From: Oikopleura dioica
Taxonomy: Eukaryota > Chordata > Appendicularia > Copelata > Oikopleuridae
Assembly (NCBI GenBank): GCA_907165135.1
Contig: OU015568.1
Location: forward strand, 14,144,501 to 14,208,500
Direction of reading: 5' to 3'
DNA: 64,000 bases
Below, one piece after another: positions 32,880 to 45,100 of this stretch; position 1 is the first letter of the stretch, and every line of letters begins with the position of its first letter. Made by a program: the position numbers and the translations under genes. The notes under the pieces are model-generated. The model was not told where the DNA came from and ran no database searches. It saw only the letters and a list, made by a program, of their open reading frames with translations.

Positions 32880-35800
32880 ATGGGAAGCAAAAAAGATGAA
32901 GAGGTGGCAGAAGTCACCGCTAACGGAAATGAAGAGGCCGTCGAGGAGAAGACTCCATATCCCTACTATGTTTTCTTCATCCTCGGAAATGAGTTTTGCG
33001 AGAGATATGCCTACTATGGAATGCGTTCAATTCTCGTCATCTTTTTGGTAAGTTTTGATAGCAAGGAAGAGAACAAGAGTGAATTTACAACGCCCCTTTT
33101 TTAATTTTTAAGACGAACCACAAAAAAGTTTACACCATGATAAGACAGGCTACTAAATGACCTTGCGTGTTGCAAATATTTTATAGAGCCAACGTAGACA
33201 CGAGCCAAGCCCGGTCATGCGTGGCACCTTAGATGATACATTTTAAAAACCGCTGTCGGTGAGAATTCTGAGCAATACTTCTACCGCAGAGTTAAATATT
33301 GAGAAGCACACATTGTCGTGCATTTTGTGAGTTGCAATTTTTTGAAAGATTTATTTGCTTCACCCATCCGAACTGCCTCATTTGACTTTAATTGATTTTG
33401 AACACGACCTTGATGTTCAGTTTTTTATAAAAATTTATTTGAACAGATATGTGAACTCCAATTTAAGCTTGAGGCTTCACAGGATCTTGAAGTTTGTCGG
33501 CAAGATCAATGCACTCTTGAACCATGACGGTCGTGTTGTGAGATTTCCACACGCTAAGGAGTTTTTTCACGTCCTGGAGGGTGAACGGATTTTCTTTGTT
33601 AGTCGCGTCCTTTTCTTCTATTTGGGGAATGATAAATTTTAAATATATGATACTTTTTTACATGACAGAGGCTCTACTGCGATGAGTCCTTTTCGAAATA
33701 GACTACTGATTTCAAACCCCTGCCTAAGCTTTTTTCCACAAGAGCTCTCAATTCCGTCAACTTGTTTGGCGTGTTTGCTAACTTTTTGACCTCGTTGAGC
33801 ACCGCATCTTTTTCGGCTTTCATCGTTTTGATCAAAATGTCCTTGTCCTCGATTTCTGAATTTTACTCTTAGAAAAAAACAATCCCATTATATATTTTTA
33901 CCTTCTTCGAGCATCTTATTTATCTCTTTGAGAGATTGACGATCTCTTTCAAAGAAATCATGCATTTCGTCCGCATTGATACAGGGATTCAAACAACCCC
34001 GGGCGGGTTGAAAAGCGGCGAAAAGGAGAAAAGTTTTGAGCAGCATCTCTAAGGCTTTGATTTTGTTAATTTTTCTCCGTGAAATTTGTTTATATGGAAG
34101 ACTCTTAGTGTGGAAGGGAAAAGTGACTTGCTTATAAATCCTCTATCGGGTTATTGAACTGTGGGCGGCCTCTCCCACGGCTGCATTCACGTAATGTTCT
34201 TTGATAAGCATTCGCCAACTGAGAAATTCTCCTGCTTAGCCTGCAACCAACGCATATTTACTGTCCTTTAGACATATTTCCTCGGTTTCGACAAGGACAC
34301 CGCTACAGTCATCTACCACGTTTTCGCCGCTCTATGCTACTTCTTCCCTCTTATCGGTGGTATTATTGCCGATTCCTACTGGGGAAAAGTCAACACGATC
34401 GTATACATCTCTTTTGTTTATTTCCTCGGTATGGTGCTTATGACAGTTTCCGCTGTTCCTCAAATCAACGGCGGCCAAGATGTTCCTGGAACAATCAATT
34501 CTGTCTTGGCTCTTATTGCTCTTTTCGTCATTGCTGTTGGAACTGGTGGTATCAAACCCTGCGTCAGTGCTCTTGGAGGTGATCAGTTCGCTGAAAACGA
34601 AACCGGCAAAAAGCAACTTTCAAATTTCTTCGCGCTTTTCTACGGCTCCATCAATGCTGGTTCCCTCCTTTCAACTTTTATCTCTCCAATTCTCCGAGAA
34701 GTTGAGTGTCTAGGACGACCCGATTGCTATGCTATTGCTTTCCTCATTCCCGCCATCTTGATGTTGGTCGCCATCGGAGCCTTCCTCTTTGGAAAGTCAA
34801 AGTACAAGGAAAAGCCAGTCTCTGGAAACATCTTCACTGAGTTTTGCGGTGCCACCTGGTCCGGTCTCCGAGGCCGATGCAAAGCAGATACTAAGGACAA
34901 AGAACATTTCTTGGACTACGCTGATACAGAAAAATTCTCGCTGAAGCGATTGACAGAGTTCAAATATGTCTACCCAATCATTGTGATGTACCTTCCAATG
35001 CCATTCTTCTGGGCTCTGTTTGACATGCAAGGCTCCCGATTCGTCTTGACTGCGACCCAAATGAATGGTGTTTTCGGCGGAGTTACGATCAAACCCGATC
35101 AAATGCAGATCATGAATCCAGTTCTCATTCTCCTGTTCCTTCCACTCTTCCAGGTATGTCAACAACAGTGGCTTCGAGACAAGATTTTTATGGCCCAGAA
35201 AGTCCGATTGCCAACAAATATTTAAACAAATCTTAACGTTAGCAAACATGACTTGAGTGCCAGAGTCCAAGAGTTTGATAATTAGTAGCTTTATTTAACT
35301 TTACGCAATGCTTTATTTTAGAGCCTGATCTACCCATGCTTCGACAAAATTGGATTCAAAATGACTGCCCTCAGAAAAATGTCTGGCGGTCAGCTCATTA
35401 CTGCTCTTGCATTTGTTGTGGCTGGCTTCGTTCAACTCAGCGTAAGTTCCAGCTTATTCAGCAAGAGTTGTAAAAAATGATAGATTGACTCCGAACTAAC
35501 TCCCATTCCATCATACGGTGATCAAACCGCGATGTTTGTGATCAACGGACTGCCAGACAAGGAACTCACCGTCGAGTCGAATTACTGGGTCGGAGCTAAT
35601 GTAAGACAAGAATCAATTTATTTCTAAATTGACGCTTTTTCAAGATCAAAGTTGATGACGAAAGTGCACAAACACAAGTTAAAAAAATGAATCTGAAATC
35701 CATCAATCAAAAAGTCTTTACCCAAATCACCGATCAACAGGACTACAACGCCAGCAATACTTACTTCCGAACACCAAGCAATGATTGGATTCAGCCAGAT

Positions 35801-37062
35801 TATCCTGAGAATGATCAAGAGCGAGAGTTAAAAATAAGCTCTCCAGGCCTTCAAGGTACCACGGTTCCAATTGATATTCATGAACACGGCACGAAGGGTG
35901 TCTTCTGCTACGAAGAGAAAGGAAATCTCGAATGCGAACAGGTAATAACAAATTGTTATACGAATCAAAAAAGTCATATCAATGTTTAGTACGATTCACC
36001 AGTGGAAAAATCTGGATCAAACCGAGTTAGAACAGCGCTTGTCAACCCAACCGAGTTCTATACTCTTTTCGAAGTATTCAATGGAGACAATGAGTCGATT
36101 CTTACCAACAAGACAGTTGTCATTTCTCCACGAAAAGCATCCACTTCAGACAGCACCGAATTTGAACGAGGTCATTTATAAGCTTATAATAAGGTACAAT
36201 AACAAATTTAATTCTAGGCGTTGTGAAAATTAAAGCCAGCATGTGGGACAAAGAACCAGAGAAAGATGCAGACGGCAACTGGATCCTTCCTGACGCGACC
36301 AGAGAATGTGAAACAAAATGGATCACATCTTGTAAGTCAATCTTATCTTTCCGTTTCTCAAACTATATTTTCAGCCAATCCCAACGGTGAAGATCAGTAT
36401 AATAAGGATGACTTCCTATTTGGACCTGGAAGTATCTGGACATTTTCTGTCGTCACGGACAAAAACGATAAGAATGGTTGCCAAATCAGAATCAGTCGCG
36501 ATTCCAAGCAAAACACCATGAACATCTTCTGGCTCATCCCTCAATACATCGTCATCACTGTCGCCGAGGTTCGTTCGAATAATCTTATTCATCTGTTGAC
36601 GACAATTTCAAGGTCATGAACTCTGTGACCGGTCTCGAGTTCGCTTACACCCAGTCGCCCAAGTCAATGAAATCAGTCCTTCAATCATTTTGGTTGCTTA
36701 CAACTTGCTTTGGAAATATTCTCGATGTATTCTTTGTCGAAATTTCTATGCACCCAACTCAGGTACAGCATTACTGGGCTTATTCTGCCACTATAAGTGA
36801 GTTCATTATTTATTAATATTTTAAGTCTGGAGAATATTTTATTCTGGCGGCGATTATGGTAGGCGCCGCGCTTGTCTTCGTCGGATTGTCGGTCTTTTAC
36901 TACGAATACGTGCCCGAGGGAACTTTCGACGAGGATGAGAATGAGCAAGATGGAAAGAACAACGAAGCCTTCGACAAAGACGAAGCCGTAGAAATGGACG
37001 ATGTCAAGCTTGAAAAAGAAAAAGAAGCGTTCGAGGACGACAACGAAACCGCTGATTTCTAA
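32880..37062 (+). CDS. slc15a: Proton-coupled oligopeptide transporter, SLC15 (PepT) family, 819 aa
   Basis: Ten exons (32880-33047, 34272-35153, 35322-35441, 35484-35600, 35645-35941, 35990-36170, 36218-36331, 36375-36568, 36613-36762, 36826-37062) total 2460 nt. Family motifs: NEFCERYAYYGMRSILVIFL in TM1, GGIIADSYWGK, AVGTGGIKPCVSALGGDQF, and MPFFWALFDMQGSRF in TM7. A long extracellular loop (exons 4-8) sits between TM9 and TM10 as in PepT1/PepT2, and QYIVITVAEVMNSVTGLEFAY marks TM10-11. The tail is very acidic (EDENEQDGKN and onward). It imports di- and tripeptides with protons at the plasma membrane. Intron 1 is 1.2 kb, far above local size, because it houses another gene. AATAAA is at 37123-37128. 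Confidence 0.94.
33674..34046 (-). CDS. Small secreted protein nested in SLC15 intron 1
   Basis: Exon 1 (34046-33902) encodes a signal peptide MLLKTFLLFAAFQPARG followed by CLNPCINADEMHDFF; exon 2 (33855-33674) continues in frame as a charged helix and ends at TAG, giving 108 aa. The intron is GT-AG, 46 bp. A further open segment downstream on the same strand (33617-33463), including KDATNKENPFTLQDVKKLL, looks like a third exon, reachable from phase-matched donors before the TAG (for example GT near 33707), but I could not fix the junction. A TATATAAAC-like box lies about 45 bp upstream of the ATG. Two Cys near the mature N-terminus; family unknown. Confidence 0.6.
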
Positions 37063-37133
37063 TTTATGCTGCCACCTCTTTATGTTTCAAGCTGTAGTAT
37101 TTATTAATTAAAGAAAGTTTAAAATAAAGTTCA

Positions 37134-37385
37134 CTAACGTCCAAACGGGCAGAGTAGATTTGAAATCAACGAGGAGCAGCTCTTCCTGATCTCCTTAGCA
37201 GACTTTCGATCCGTGCTCTGTGCATATATTGCATCCTGCTTTGAGATTTTCTGGTCTTTGCTAACTGCAGGTGGCGATGTAGTTGGGCGCAGAAGGTTTG
37301 ATCTGGCTTCGGTGCTGAGCTTAGCCACAAAAAGCCGCCGGGCATCGATCAAATACAGGCGTTGCAGAATTATCAGACTGTACAT
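37134..37385 (-). CDS. Possible peptide-precursor exon ending in a Cys ring and amidation-like tail
   Basis: From an ATG at 37385 the frame runs 83 codons. The C-terminus is RKSCSSLISNLLCPFGR then stop: two Cys eight residues apart followed by Pro-Phe-Gly-Arg, which is how many amidated cyclic neuropeptides end. The N-terminus (MYSLIILQRLYLID) is only a mediocre signal peptide; a splice acceptor (cttgcag) just upstream suggests the true 5' exon lies elsewhere. The frame starts about 70 bp past the SLC15 stop on the opposite strand. Chance is possible. Confidence 0.3.
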   Translation of the reverse strand: MYSLIILQRLYLIDARRLFVAKLSTEARSNLLRPTTSPPAVSKDQKISKQDAIYAQSTDRKSAKEIRKSCSSLISNLLCPFGR

Positions 37386-37409
37386 TGCACTGCCTCTCTG
37401 CAAGGGCAA

Positions 37410-37931
37410 TCCGCAATAAAGTTTATTGAATTACTTACAAGCGAAATTAATTACAGACATTGCGGCGGGGCACCATATGGTGATCGAATTCCTTATTAAT
37501 TGGCCCAGTGTTATAAAAATTGATGTATCCTGCGATTTACAAGCAAAGTGCTTATTATATAACAGATGCTGCAGGGGTGTTAAAACGATCAATTTCATTA
37601 ATATCTAGGTCAGGTACAAATCAAAAAAAGCTTTGCAAGTTCAGAAAAAGAATCAGTTTCAAAGAGACTTATAAACAACTCCAGACCAGTTGATGAGACA
37701 TAATCAGGTTTTTTTTTAATTATGGCGAGGGAGAGTCAGATTAGCTCGTCGATGTCTTCCGCCCAGAGATAATGCAGATTTTGCTTTTTTGGACAGAAGC
37801 TTTTTATGAAAACGCCAGTGTTGAATTTCCCCCTCGACGAAATCGCCTGGCTACGCATTTCCTGCTCGTTATTCATGTTTGTCAACTTTTTTTTTAAATA
37901 GAGAATATGTTTTGAAAATGACTAAGATTGT
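37410..37931. other. Intergenic, nothing recognised
   Basis: AT-rich DNA between SLC15 and the inverted-repeat element; no exon or repeat unit was recognised. Confidence 0.4.
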
Positions 37932-37933
37932 TA

Positions 37934-38333
37934 TACGCACTGTAATAATGCCATTATTGTCTACCCATCGGGGGCAATATTGGAAGAATCTTCATTTATC
38001 AGTTAACCCTGCCCCGCCAAATGCAATTTTTGGAACCGTTTTTCGTGGTCTTCAACTAAGGTTGAACTTTAACTCTCAGAGTATGTTATGGATACCGATG
38101 AGTTCTTTTGAATAAGGGGTCATTTGAAGAAAATAATATCGTGTAGAAGATATAATGAATGATTGAAAATTCGAAAAATCGAAAAATGCACCTCCTGAGG
38201 TGCATTTGGCGGGGCAGGGTTAATAATTATCATTGTTTGAAAATTATGTTTCCTTTTTAAAACTTGATTATATGAAGATTTGTTCAATATTGCTCCCGTT
38301 AGGAGGCCAATAACTCCATTATTACAGTGCGTA
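37934..38333. mobile_element. 400-bp inverted-repeat (MITE-like) element with TA target duplication
   Basis: The ends are inverted copies beginning TACGCACTGTAATAATG, and the similarity continues with gaps for about 100 bp into the element, through GCAATATTG and AATCTTCAT to TTAACCCTGCCCCGCC. The right arm is 38200-38333. Each end abuts TA (37932-37933 and 38334-38335), as left by Tc1/mariner-type insertion. A short palindrome (CACCTCCTGAGGTG) lies near the middle. There is no transposase, so it is non-autonomous. Confidence 0.7.
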
Positions 38334-38335
38334 TA

Positions 38336-41300
38336 TATAGTATGGAGCCGACATTGATTTTTTCTTCATAAAAGTCTATGTTTTTATACGATAAAATTTA
38401 TTTTCCTGTTGTGTCTGTTGTGTGTGGCTAGGATTGCCAGTTCAGATATTTCTTTATTAATTATTGAGGGCGTGAGGGCGCCACGATCTGGAACAAATCT
38501 CCGAGAACATGTCCGACCACGTGTGCTCAAAGACCCTTTCTTGGATGAATCACGCAAAAAATTATCAGAGACACAGATACCGAAAATACAGAAAAGAAGA
38601 ACTTTCAAGAAAATATCTTCAGAAAAGAAAAAAAAATCAGATTTGGATTTTCCAATTTCTGATAATTCACTTTCCCAAAAGACGTTTTAAACATTCATAT
38701 TTATTTTGCGAGGAGATTAGTATTTTCAATCCCCTCAGAATATATTTTTAAACCCGCGGCGGTTTTAGATAGAAAAATAAGAATAGAATGAAAGCAGCGG
38801 TCATCACTTTCGAGCGTGGCTTATAAATATATCTATTAAAATAATATAATCTATTAAAATATTTTAATAGACAATTAACTTTTCATTAAAATGCGGGTTT
38901 CGCTTTTTAATGAGCTTTCTTTGCGCGTTTGTATGCATAAATCCGCACAAAGGCTTTCTTAACTTGACACTATTGATTGTTCGGTTTTGCTTTTGAACAG
39001 CAGTCTGAGTTTCACCCAAGTAAAGGTGGCTCCGCAAATAAGTTATCTCAGACAACACAGCTTTCTATTCTCCTGGATTGAATATATTGCATTTATCTTT
39101 GATTGAACTGGGTCAGGATGAACTTTGAAGGAATCACTTATTCCACTGTTTTTCCGCGTTAATTAATTTTTAAATCACCTTTGTCTTTATTCTAAAGTTG
39201 GGAAAAGAATCGCAATTTTAGAGATCAATCAGGGTCGTGTCAGAGGAATAAAATTATACACTTTTTCGGATTTGTTATTTTATGACCCGAATAAATAGAA
39301 GAGAAAACATGAAAAGATTTATTTATTCGACAACTGTGGCCTTGTAAATATTTTATTTCATTGACGAAACTTTCAATCTAAATTTAAGACCAAAAAAGTT
39401 TTTCGGAAGAAATCAATTAACATCGTCACTTCAGTGGCGAAATCAAAAATTAATTCGGAAGAACTTCATTTAAAATTAATTTGAACAGTTTAATAGCGAT
39501 AGATTAACCGATCCACTATAATCATCATTATTTTTTTTTGTAGTTCAAGGCGAGGTCCCACGGCATTTAAAGTGGCTGTGAATGCTGTGGAATTAGCCGC
39601 TTTTAGTGGCAATTGTGACCAGCGCAACGTCGTTTACGTCGAAGCGCTTTATTTTACGCACAGACGGAGCTCAACGAGCTAGTTATACTCAGACTTTCCA
39701 CATTTAGAGACACTTTCCCACACGTTTTAAAAGAGAGAAAGAAGTATCCACGTTAATCTTTTATTCTTACGCTTCTTTTTTGCTTGTGAATTTGGCCTTT
39801 GAAAAACCAAAAATTTCGTCTCTTTTTTTTTGAAATTATTTTATTTTAAATTTCTCAAAAGAAAAATTCTCGATTCTTAATTATTAATAGCAATCAATTA
39901 TTTGCCAAAAATTTAGAGTCAAAGTTATCAGATATTCTTTTCATGGAGTTCCATATGGAGTTATCTTCCTAAATATGTAATTTGCGGCTAGTCGCTTACG
40001 TCAGTTTAATCTCCTGCCAAATCCGTTTACAATACCCTCAAATAGTCCTAAAGTCGCTTTCCACCTTTGACTGAACTACTATCATGGTCCTATCGATTCA
40101 TCAGACCGGACAGTGACCTTTTTGACCTTTCGGCTTTTTGAACATTAGCAATGACACTTGCTATTTTGCCCGCTTATTGCCCCCTTAGTCGAGCAATTTA
40201 GACTAGACGTAGAATTATCCAACGATTGCATTTACGCGCAAAGCCCGAATTAGACTCTCGTCCTAAAAATGATTACAACGGGCCTTCTCTTTGGAACGGA
40301 GCGCATCGCACAAAGCTGCGACAAGTATTGATTACAGTAAAACTCACGCCTTAACGAGCACGCTGTATTTATAAACAAGAGAAGGACTTATTTTATAATT
40401 CATCAGAGGAAATACAATCATTTCGGTTTATTGTTAAATACAAAAAGGGGGCGATTGACGAAAAAGAGACGGCAAAAATTGTAAAAATCGCCATTAAAAG
40501 GCAGTTGATACCGAATTTGAAGCCGTGATACTATAAGATCTTACTGGAGCTCAAAGATCTGTCATTTCTATTATTCAGTAAGGAAGGATTTTAGCATCAT
40601 CATCCGCATCGTTCTGAGAATAACACTCAAATTTAATGACGTCGCTTATAAAATTCTGAATTTTAAATTCAGATTAATACCAACAACCCAGGATGTTAAT
40701 AAAATTGATTGGCCCAGGTCAAAAACTACTTTGGATAAAATAATTGATGATGGGAAAAGAGTAGCGCCTTTTGATAAATCGCATGATTCACAACCTGCCA
40801 AAGTTCTGAATCTGTGGAAAATGGCACAATCGTAAAACAAGCTCAAAACTAATAACTAGTTCCCTTTTAGACTGAAATTGGCAAATCAAAAGCGAGAAGA
40901 ATGAAAACACGCCGGATGCATCTAATCTAAAGGTGAGTTTTTTTTATAAATTTTATAAAAGTTTCGATTCGCGTCTTCGTATTTTTGGCTAAAATTGAAC
41001 AAAGCTAACCCCTTTTGTAAAGCCCACCTGTGGTTGATTTTCACTACAGTATTATTTAAACACTATACTTAGCGCTATAAATTTGAAAATTCCTTCGAAT
41101 ATATCGCGAGAGGGATGAAATGTGCGTGCCCTTGGAAACTCTTATTTTTTTATTGTCACCAACAAGGTGGTAACAATTGCTTCCGCCCTAAATTTGTCTT
41201 AAAAAGCTTAAGATTAATAATAAATTCCAGGATTGAGTGCGACATCAAAATGATTTTCTTTGGTAAAATTAGCCTGAATTTATTGAAAAAAAAGCATATG

Positions 41301-42158
41301 AAAGAAAAACTAGCCTGAATAATAGGTTTGGCACCATATTGAGCTGCTGAAAGCTTTTCATCCTGATCTATGCAATCTCGCTAAACACATGTTTAGCTCG
41401 TTTCGTTTCAGGAAATGTACTTGCATCAACAATTGCATAGAACCCTGTTCGTTCGTGGCTAGAAGTTGTTCTTTTGATGAATGATAAAAATCTGGGAAGC
41501 ATAATCCTGAATCGTGAAAAAAAAACAAAAGGCGACTTATCCGCAAATTGTCAAATATAACAGCCAGAATTATGAGCATAATTAATTTTGTACGTCGACA
41601 CTTGGGGCTATGTAGATTTATTATTTACTATAATGCATACGATTGGTTTTTGCGGAACGTTTCTCGCAAGGGGAAATTTACAACATTCATTAACACCTTA
41701 GGTTCAATCACAACACTCGACCCAGAACTTGACCATGATTTATGAGCGGAAACATAAAAAATGCAAAGAAAGACGACATAAAACTGTCAAATTTTGATGT
41801 AATCGAAAAGATATCAGAATGAAACCAAAACCATATAAAGAATAAAGTTTAAAAACACGCTTCTGTGCTAAAGTAGCATCGTTGATAGCCACAATGAGCT
41901 ACATTTACGCGCTTCGACAGCCACAGGCGCTAAGCCCGCTGGGCCGGGCCCGACCCTTCTTCATTTACAGCTGACTGAGGTGGTGAACCCCCCAGCAGTC
42001 AACTGATAATCGTTTTTTAACTGTCCTCCTGGGCTAGCGGTACGTTTTAGTAGTGCTCAGTTTTTACAATTTCCGGCACTCGAAAGAATCGCCGAAACAG
42101 AGATTGCCGACTACCAAAGAGGAGAATTAACTGATAGTTAAGATCCCGGCAGCCGGAA
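38336..42158. other. 3.8-kb gene-poor region upstream of NCX
   Basis: No convincing exon chain. Frames at 38384-38608 (-) and 38409-38690 (+) lack ATG starts. An AT-rich palindromic stretch lies at 38830-38875. The segment 41880-42158 is GC-richer, next to the NCX start, and probably holds its promoter and 5' UTR. Confidence 0.4.
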
Positions 42159-45100
42159 ATGAAGTGGCTGAGCATTCTAGCTGCGCTGCTAGCTGCAGTT
42201 ACAGCTCTCCGCAGCGATGTTCCCGAGCACAGATTAGGTGAGTTTAAACCAGAGCATATTGTTTAATAGCATTTGACAGTCGTTGTCATTCACGGTCACA
42301 TTAAGATAATAGGATGCAGCTGTCTGTCACTTTATGAAAAATCAAGTTCCCTACTAATAGTGTCTCTAAGTTAAATCGATTAAACTTGAGTTCAATTTTC
42401 ATAAGCAGACCCCACAGAGCTTAATAGTCGTTGGGCGAAACTTTAAATGCCAATAAAGGCATTTCACAGCATTATAAAGCGTCGAGTGCTAATTCATTTG
42501 CACGACCTAAAGTGATATTACTGTGGGTAGGTAACATCTTCTTAGTGCGACGGCAAATTGACTCGGATGGCGACGGTATCTCAGATGCTCTTGACAATGA
42601 TGACGACAACGACGGTATTCCCGACTCTGAAGAAGACGACGATGGAGATGGAATCCCAAACTCCCAGGATAACGACGACGATGGCGACGGAATCCCAGAT
42701 TTGGAAGAAGATGATGACGGTGACGGAATCCCTAACAGCCAAGACAACGACGATGACGGTGATGGAATTCCCGACTCTCAGGAGGACGATGATGGTGACG
42801 GAATCCCCAACTCCAAGGACAACGACGATGACGGCGACGGAATTCCCGACTCTCAGGAGGACGATGACGGAGACGGAATCCCCAACTCCCAGGACAACGA
42901 TGATGACGGAGATGGAATCCCTGATTCTGACGAAATCCAAGGTAACTTTCATTGGAAAATTTAAAAAATGGTGTTTATTAGACTCCGAATTGACTCCTGC
43001 TGAAAACGCTGCCAAGTGCATGGAGAAACTCGGCACTGACAGCTACGACCTCGCTTTTGCTTTTGATGACGTCAACTGTCCATGTGGAAAGTTCAAACCT
43101 GGCAAATGCAAGACCGGTCTTTTCATCCCAATTTGGACCAACGACAACGTCGATAGTTACGTTTCTCGATGGGTCAGCACCGTTGCTTTTGATGCAAACG
43201 ACGCCCAGTATACCAAGGACAATCCAAACCCCGAAGGTTTCTACTACCTTGGCCAGCCCGAGGATCTTTTCTCTGAAGAGTGCGGAAACCAATTGAGAGA
43301 TTGTGATGCTGAACAGATTGCTGAGATGAAGATTGAGGCTGTCAAGGCTGAAGGTATTCAGTACTCTGACAAGCTCGACAAGTCTGAAGTCTTTGCCCGT
43401 GGTATCGTCTACTTCCTCATTCTTATCTATTTCTTCATTGGTGTCGCCATCGTCGCTGATAAGTTCATGGCTGCCATCGAAGTCATCACCTCCCAGTCCA
43501 AAGAAGTCAAGGTCGTCAAGAACGGCGAAGAGCGAACCATCGAGGTCAAAATCTGGAACGAAACCGTCTCCAACCTTACCCTTATGGCTCTTGGTTCATC
43601 TGCTCCCGAAATCTTGCTCTCCGTCGTCGAGACTGTGGGTGCTGGTTTCGTTGCCGGAGATCTTGGACCTTCCACCATTGTTGGCTCTGCTGCTTTCAAC
43701 CTTTTCATGATTATTGCTATTTGCATGTACGTTATTCCCGATGATGAAGCCCGAAAGATCAAACACTTGCGAGTCTTCTTCGTTACTGCTGCCTGGTCTG
43801 TTCTTGCTTACGTCTGGCTTTACTACATTGTTGTTGCTAACTCTGAGGGTATTGTCGAACCATGGGAAGCTACTTTGACCTTCCTGTTCTTCCCACTCTT
43901 GACCGTCTGGGCTTGGGTTGCTGACAAACGACTTTTGGTCTACGATTATGTCCACAAGAACTACCAGCTCAAGGGCAAGGTCATCAAGGAATACGAAGGA
44001 AACGTAAGTCTATTCTTTTTATTCTCTTAACCCTAACCCTAACCCTAGGATGAGATGGAACTCATGGGTGAAGGTGGCGTTGACAAAGAGAAGCTTCTCC
44101 AGATTCTCCGAGAGATCCGACGTGACAACCCTGACGCTTCCCCGAAGAACTTGAAAAGCTTGCCAACGACAGACTCGTCCGAGCGTAAGTTTCACTTTTG
44201 TCAAACGTATTCCACATTCACATCCACATGGTTCTAACAGCCAAAATGAAATTTGATAAAAATTTCGTTCGCACTTCAAATGATCAATATTCAGAGGAAA
44301 ATAGTATGTAAAATCACAAAAGGACAATATGGTATTTATTACACGTCAAGTAGATTTTTTAACAGAAGAAACATAAAAATGCTCGCGCAAAAATATATTT
44401 TCACTCACACGCTAATTTTTAGCTAGCTTATATGCAGAAATCAGGCGCTTATATCATACACATATAACGGCTAACATATTCATATCCTCGTATTTGTCAG
44501 AGTTTGAAATTTTCGTGACTCGCGAGCGGCTCACTTGAGAGCGAGCGAGCACGAGCATGATGCTCTTCGTGCTCCCGAGCACATTTATTTCAGAGCTCGC
44601 GCTCTTTGCGCTCGCGAGCGCATTTCATTTCGCGCTCTCGCTCTCTTGGCTCTCGAGCACTGGTCGAATTGTGCTCTCGCTCGATCGGCTCTCGAGCTGA
44701 AAAAACTGACTCGCGAGCAGCTTTCAAGGGCCTTAAATGATTCGGCGGCCCCGTGACTAATTCCATATGAGTCCCTGTCACAGGAGTTAGCACCTCGCGG
44801 TGGGCATGTTTTATCTGTTTACTCTCGGCTTTTCGCATTCTGCTGCCGATATTACGGACCTAATGAAGCTTACATAAAACCGCAACAACAAAAATAGATC
44901 CTCAAAGAAATTTATTGATGAAAGTGAATAATTATGCGAAAAAATTGTTCTTTTAATTTTGCTCGCGAGCCGCTCGTGAGTCAATTCCATGGCGAGCACG
45001 AGAGCAGCCGCTCCCGCTCGTCTAGCTCCCGAGCATTTCTGACATTTGCGCTCGTGCTCTCTGCGCTCGCGAGCGGGTTTAAATTTGGGCTCGTGCTCTT

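Noticed and set aside
38384-38690. Overlapping frames on both strands, one with a signal-peptide-like start
   Set aside because: Both begin at TTG or GTG rather than ATG, and no acceptor or partner exon was found.
42558-44030. 490-codon open frame through the NCX repeat array into exon 3
   Set aside because: It reads the repeats in the wrong frame (Met/Thr-rich) and only becomes NCX by reading through a 40-bp intron; the spliced model gives the acidic loops plus signal peptide.
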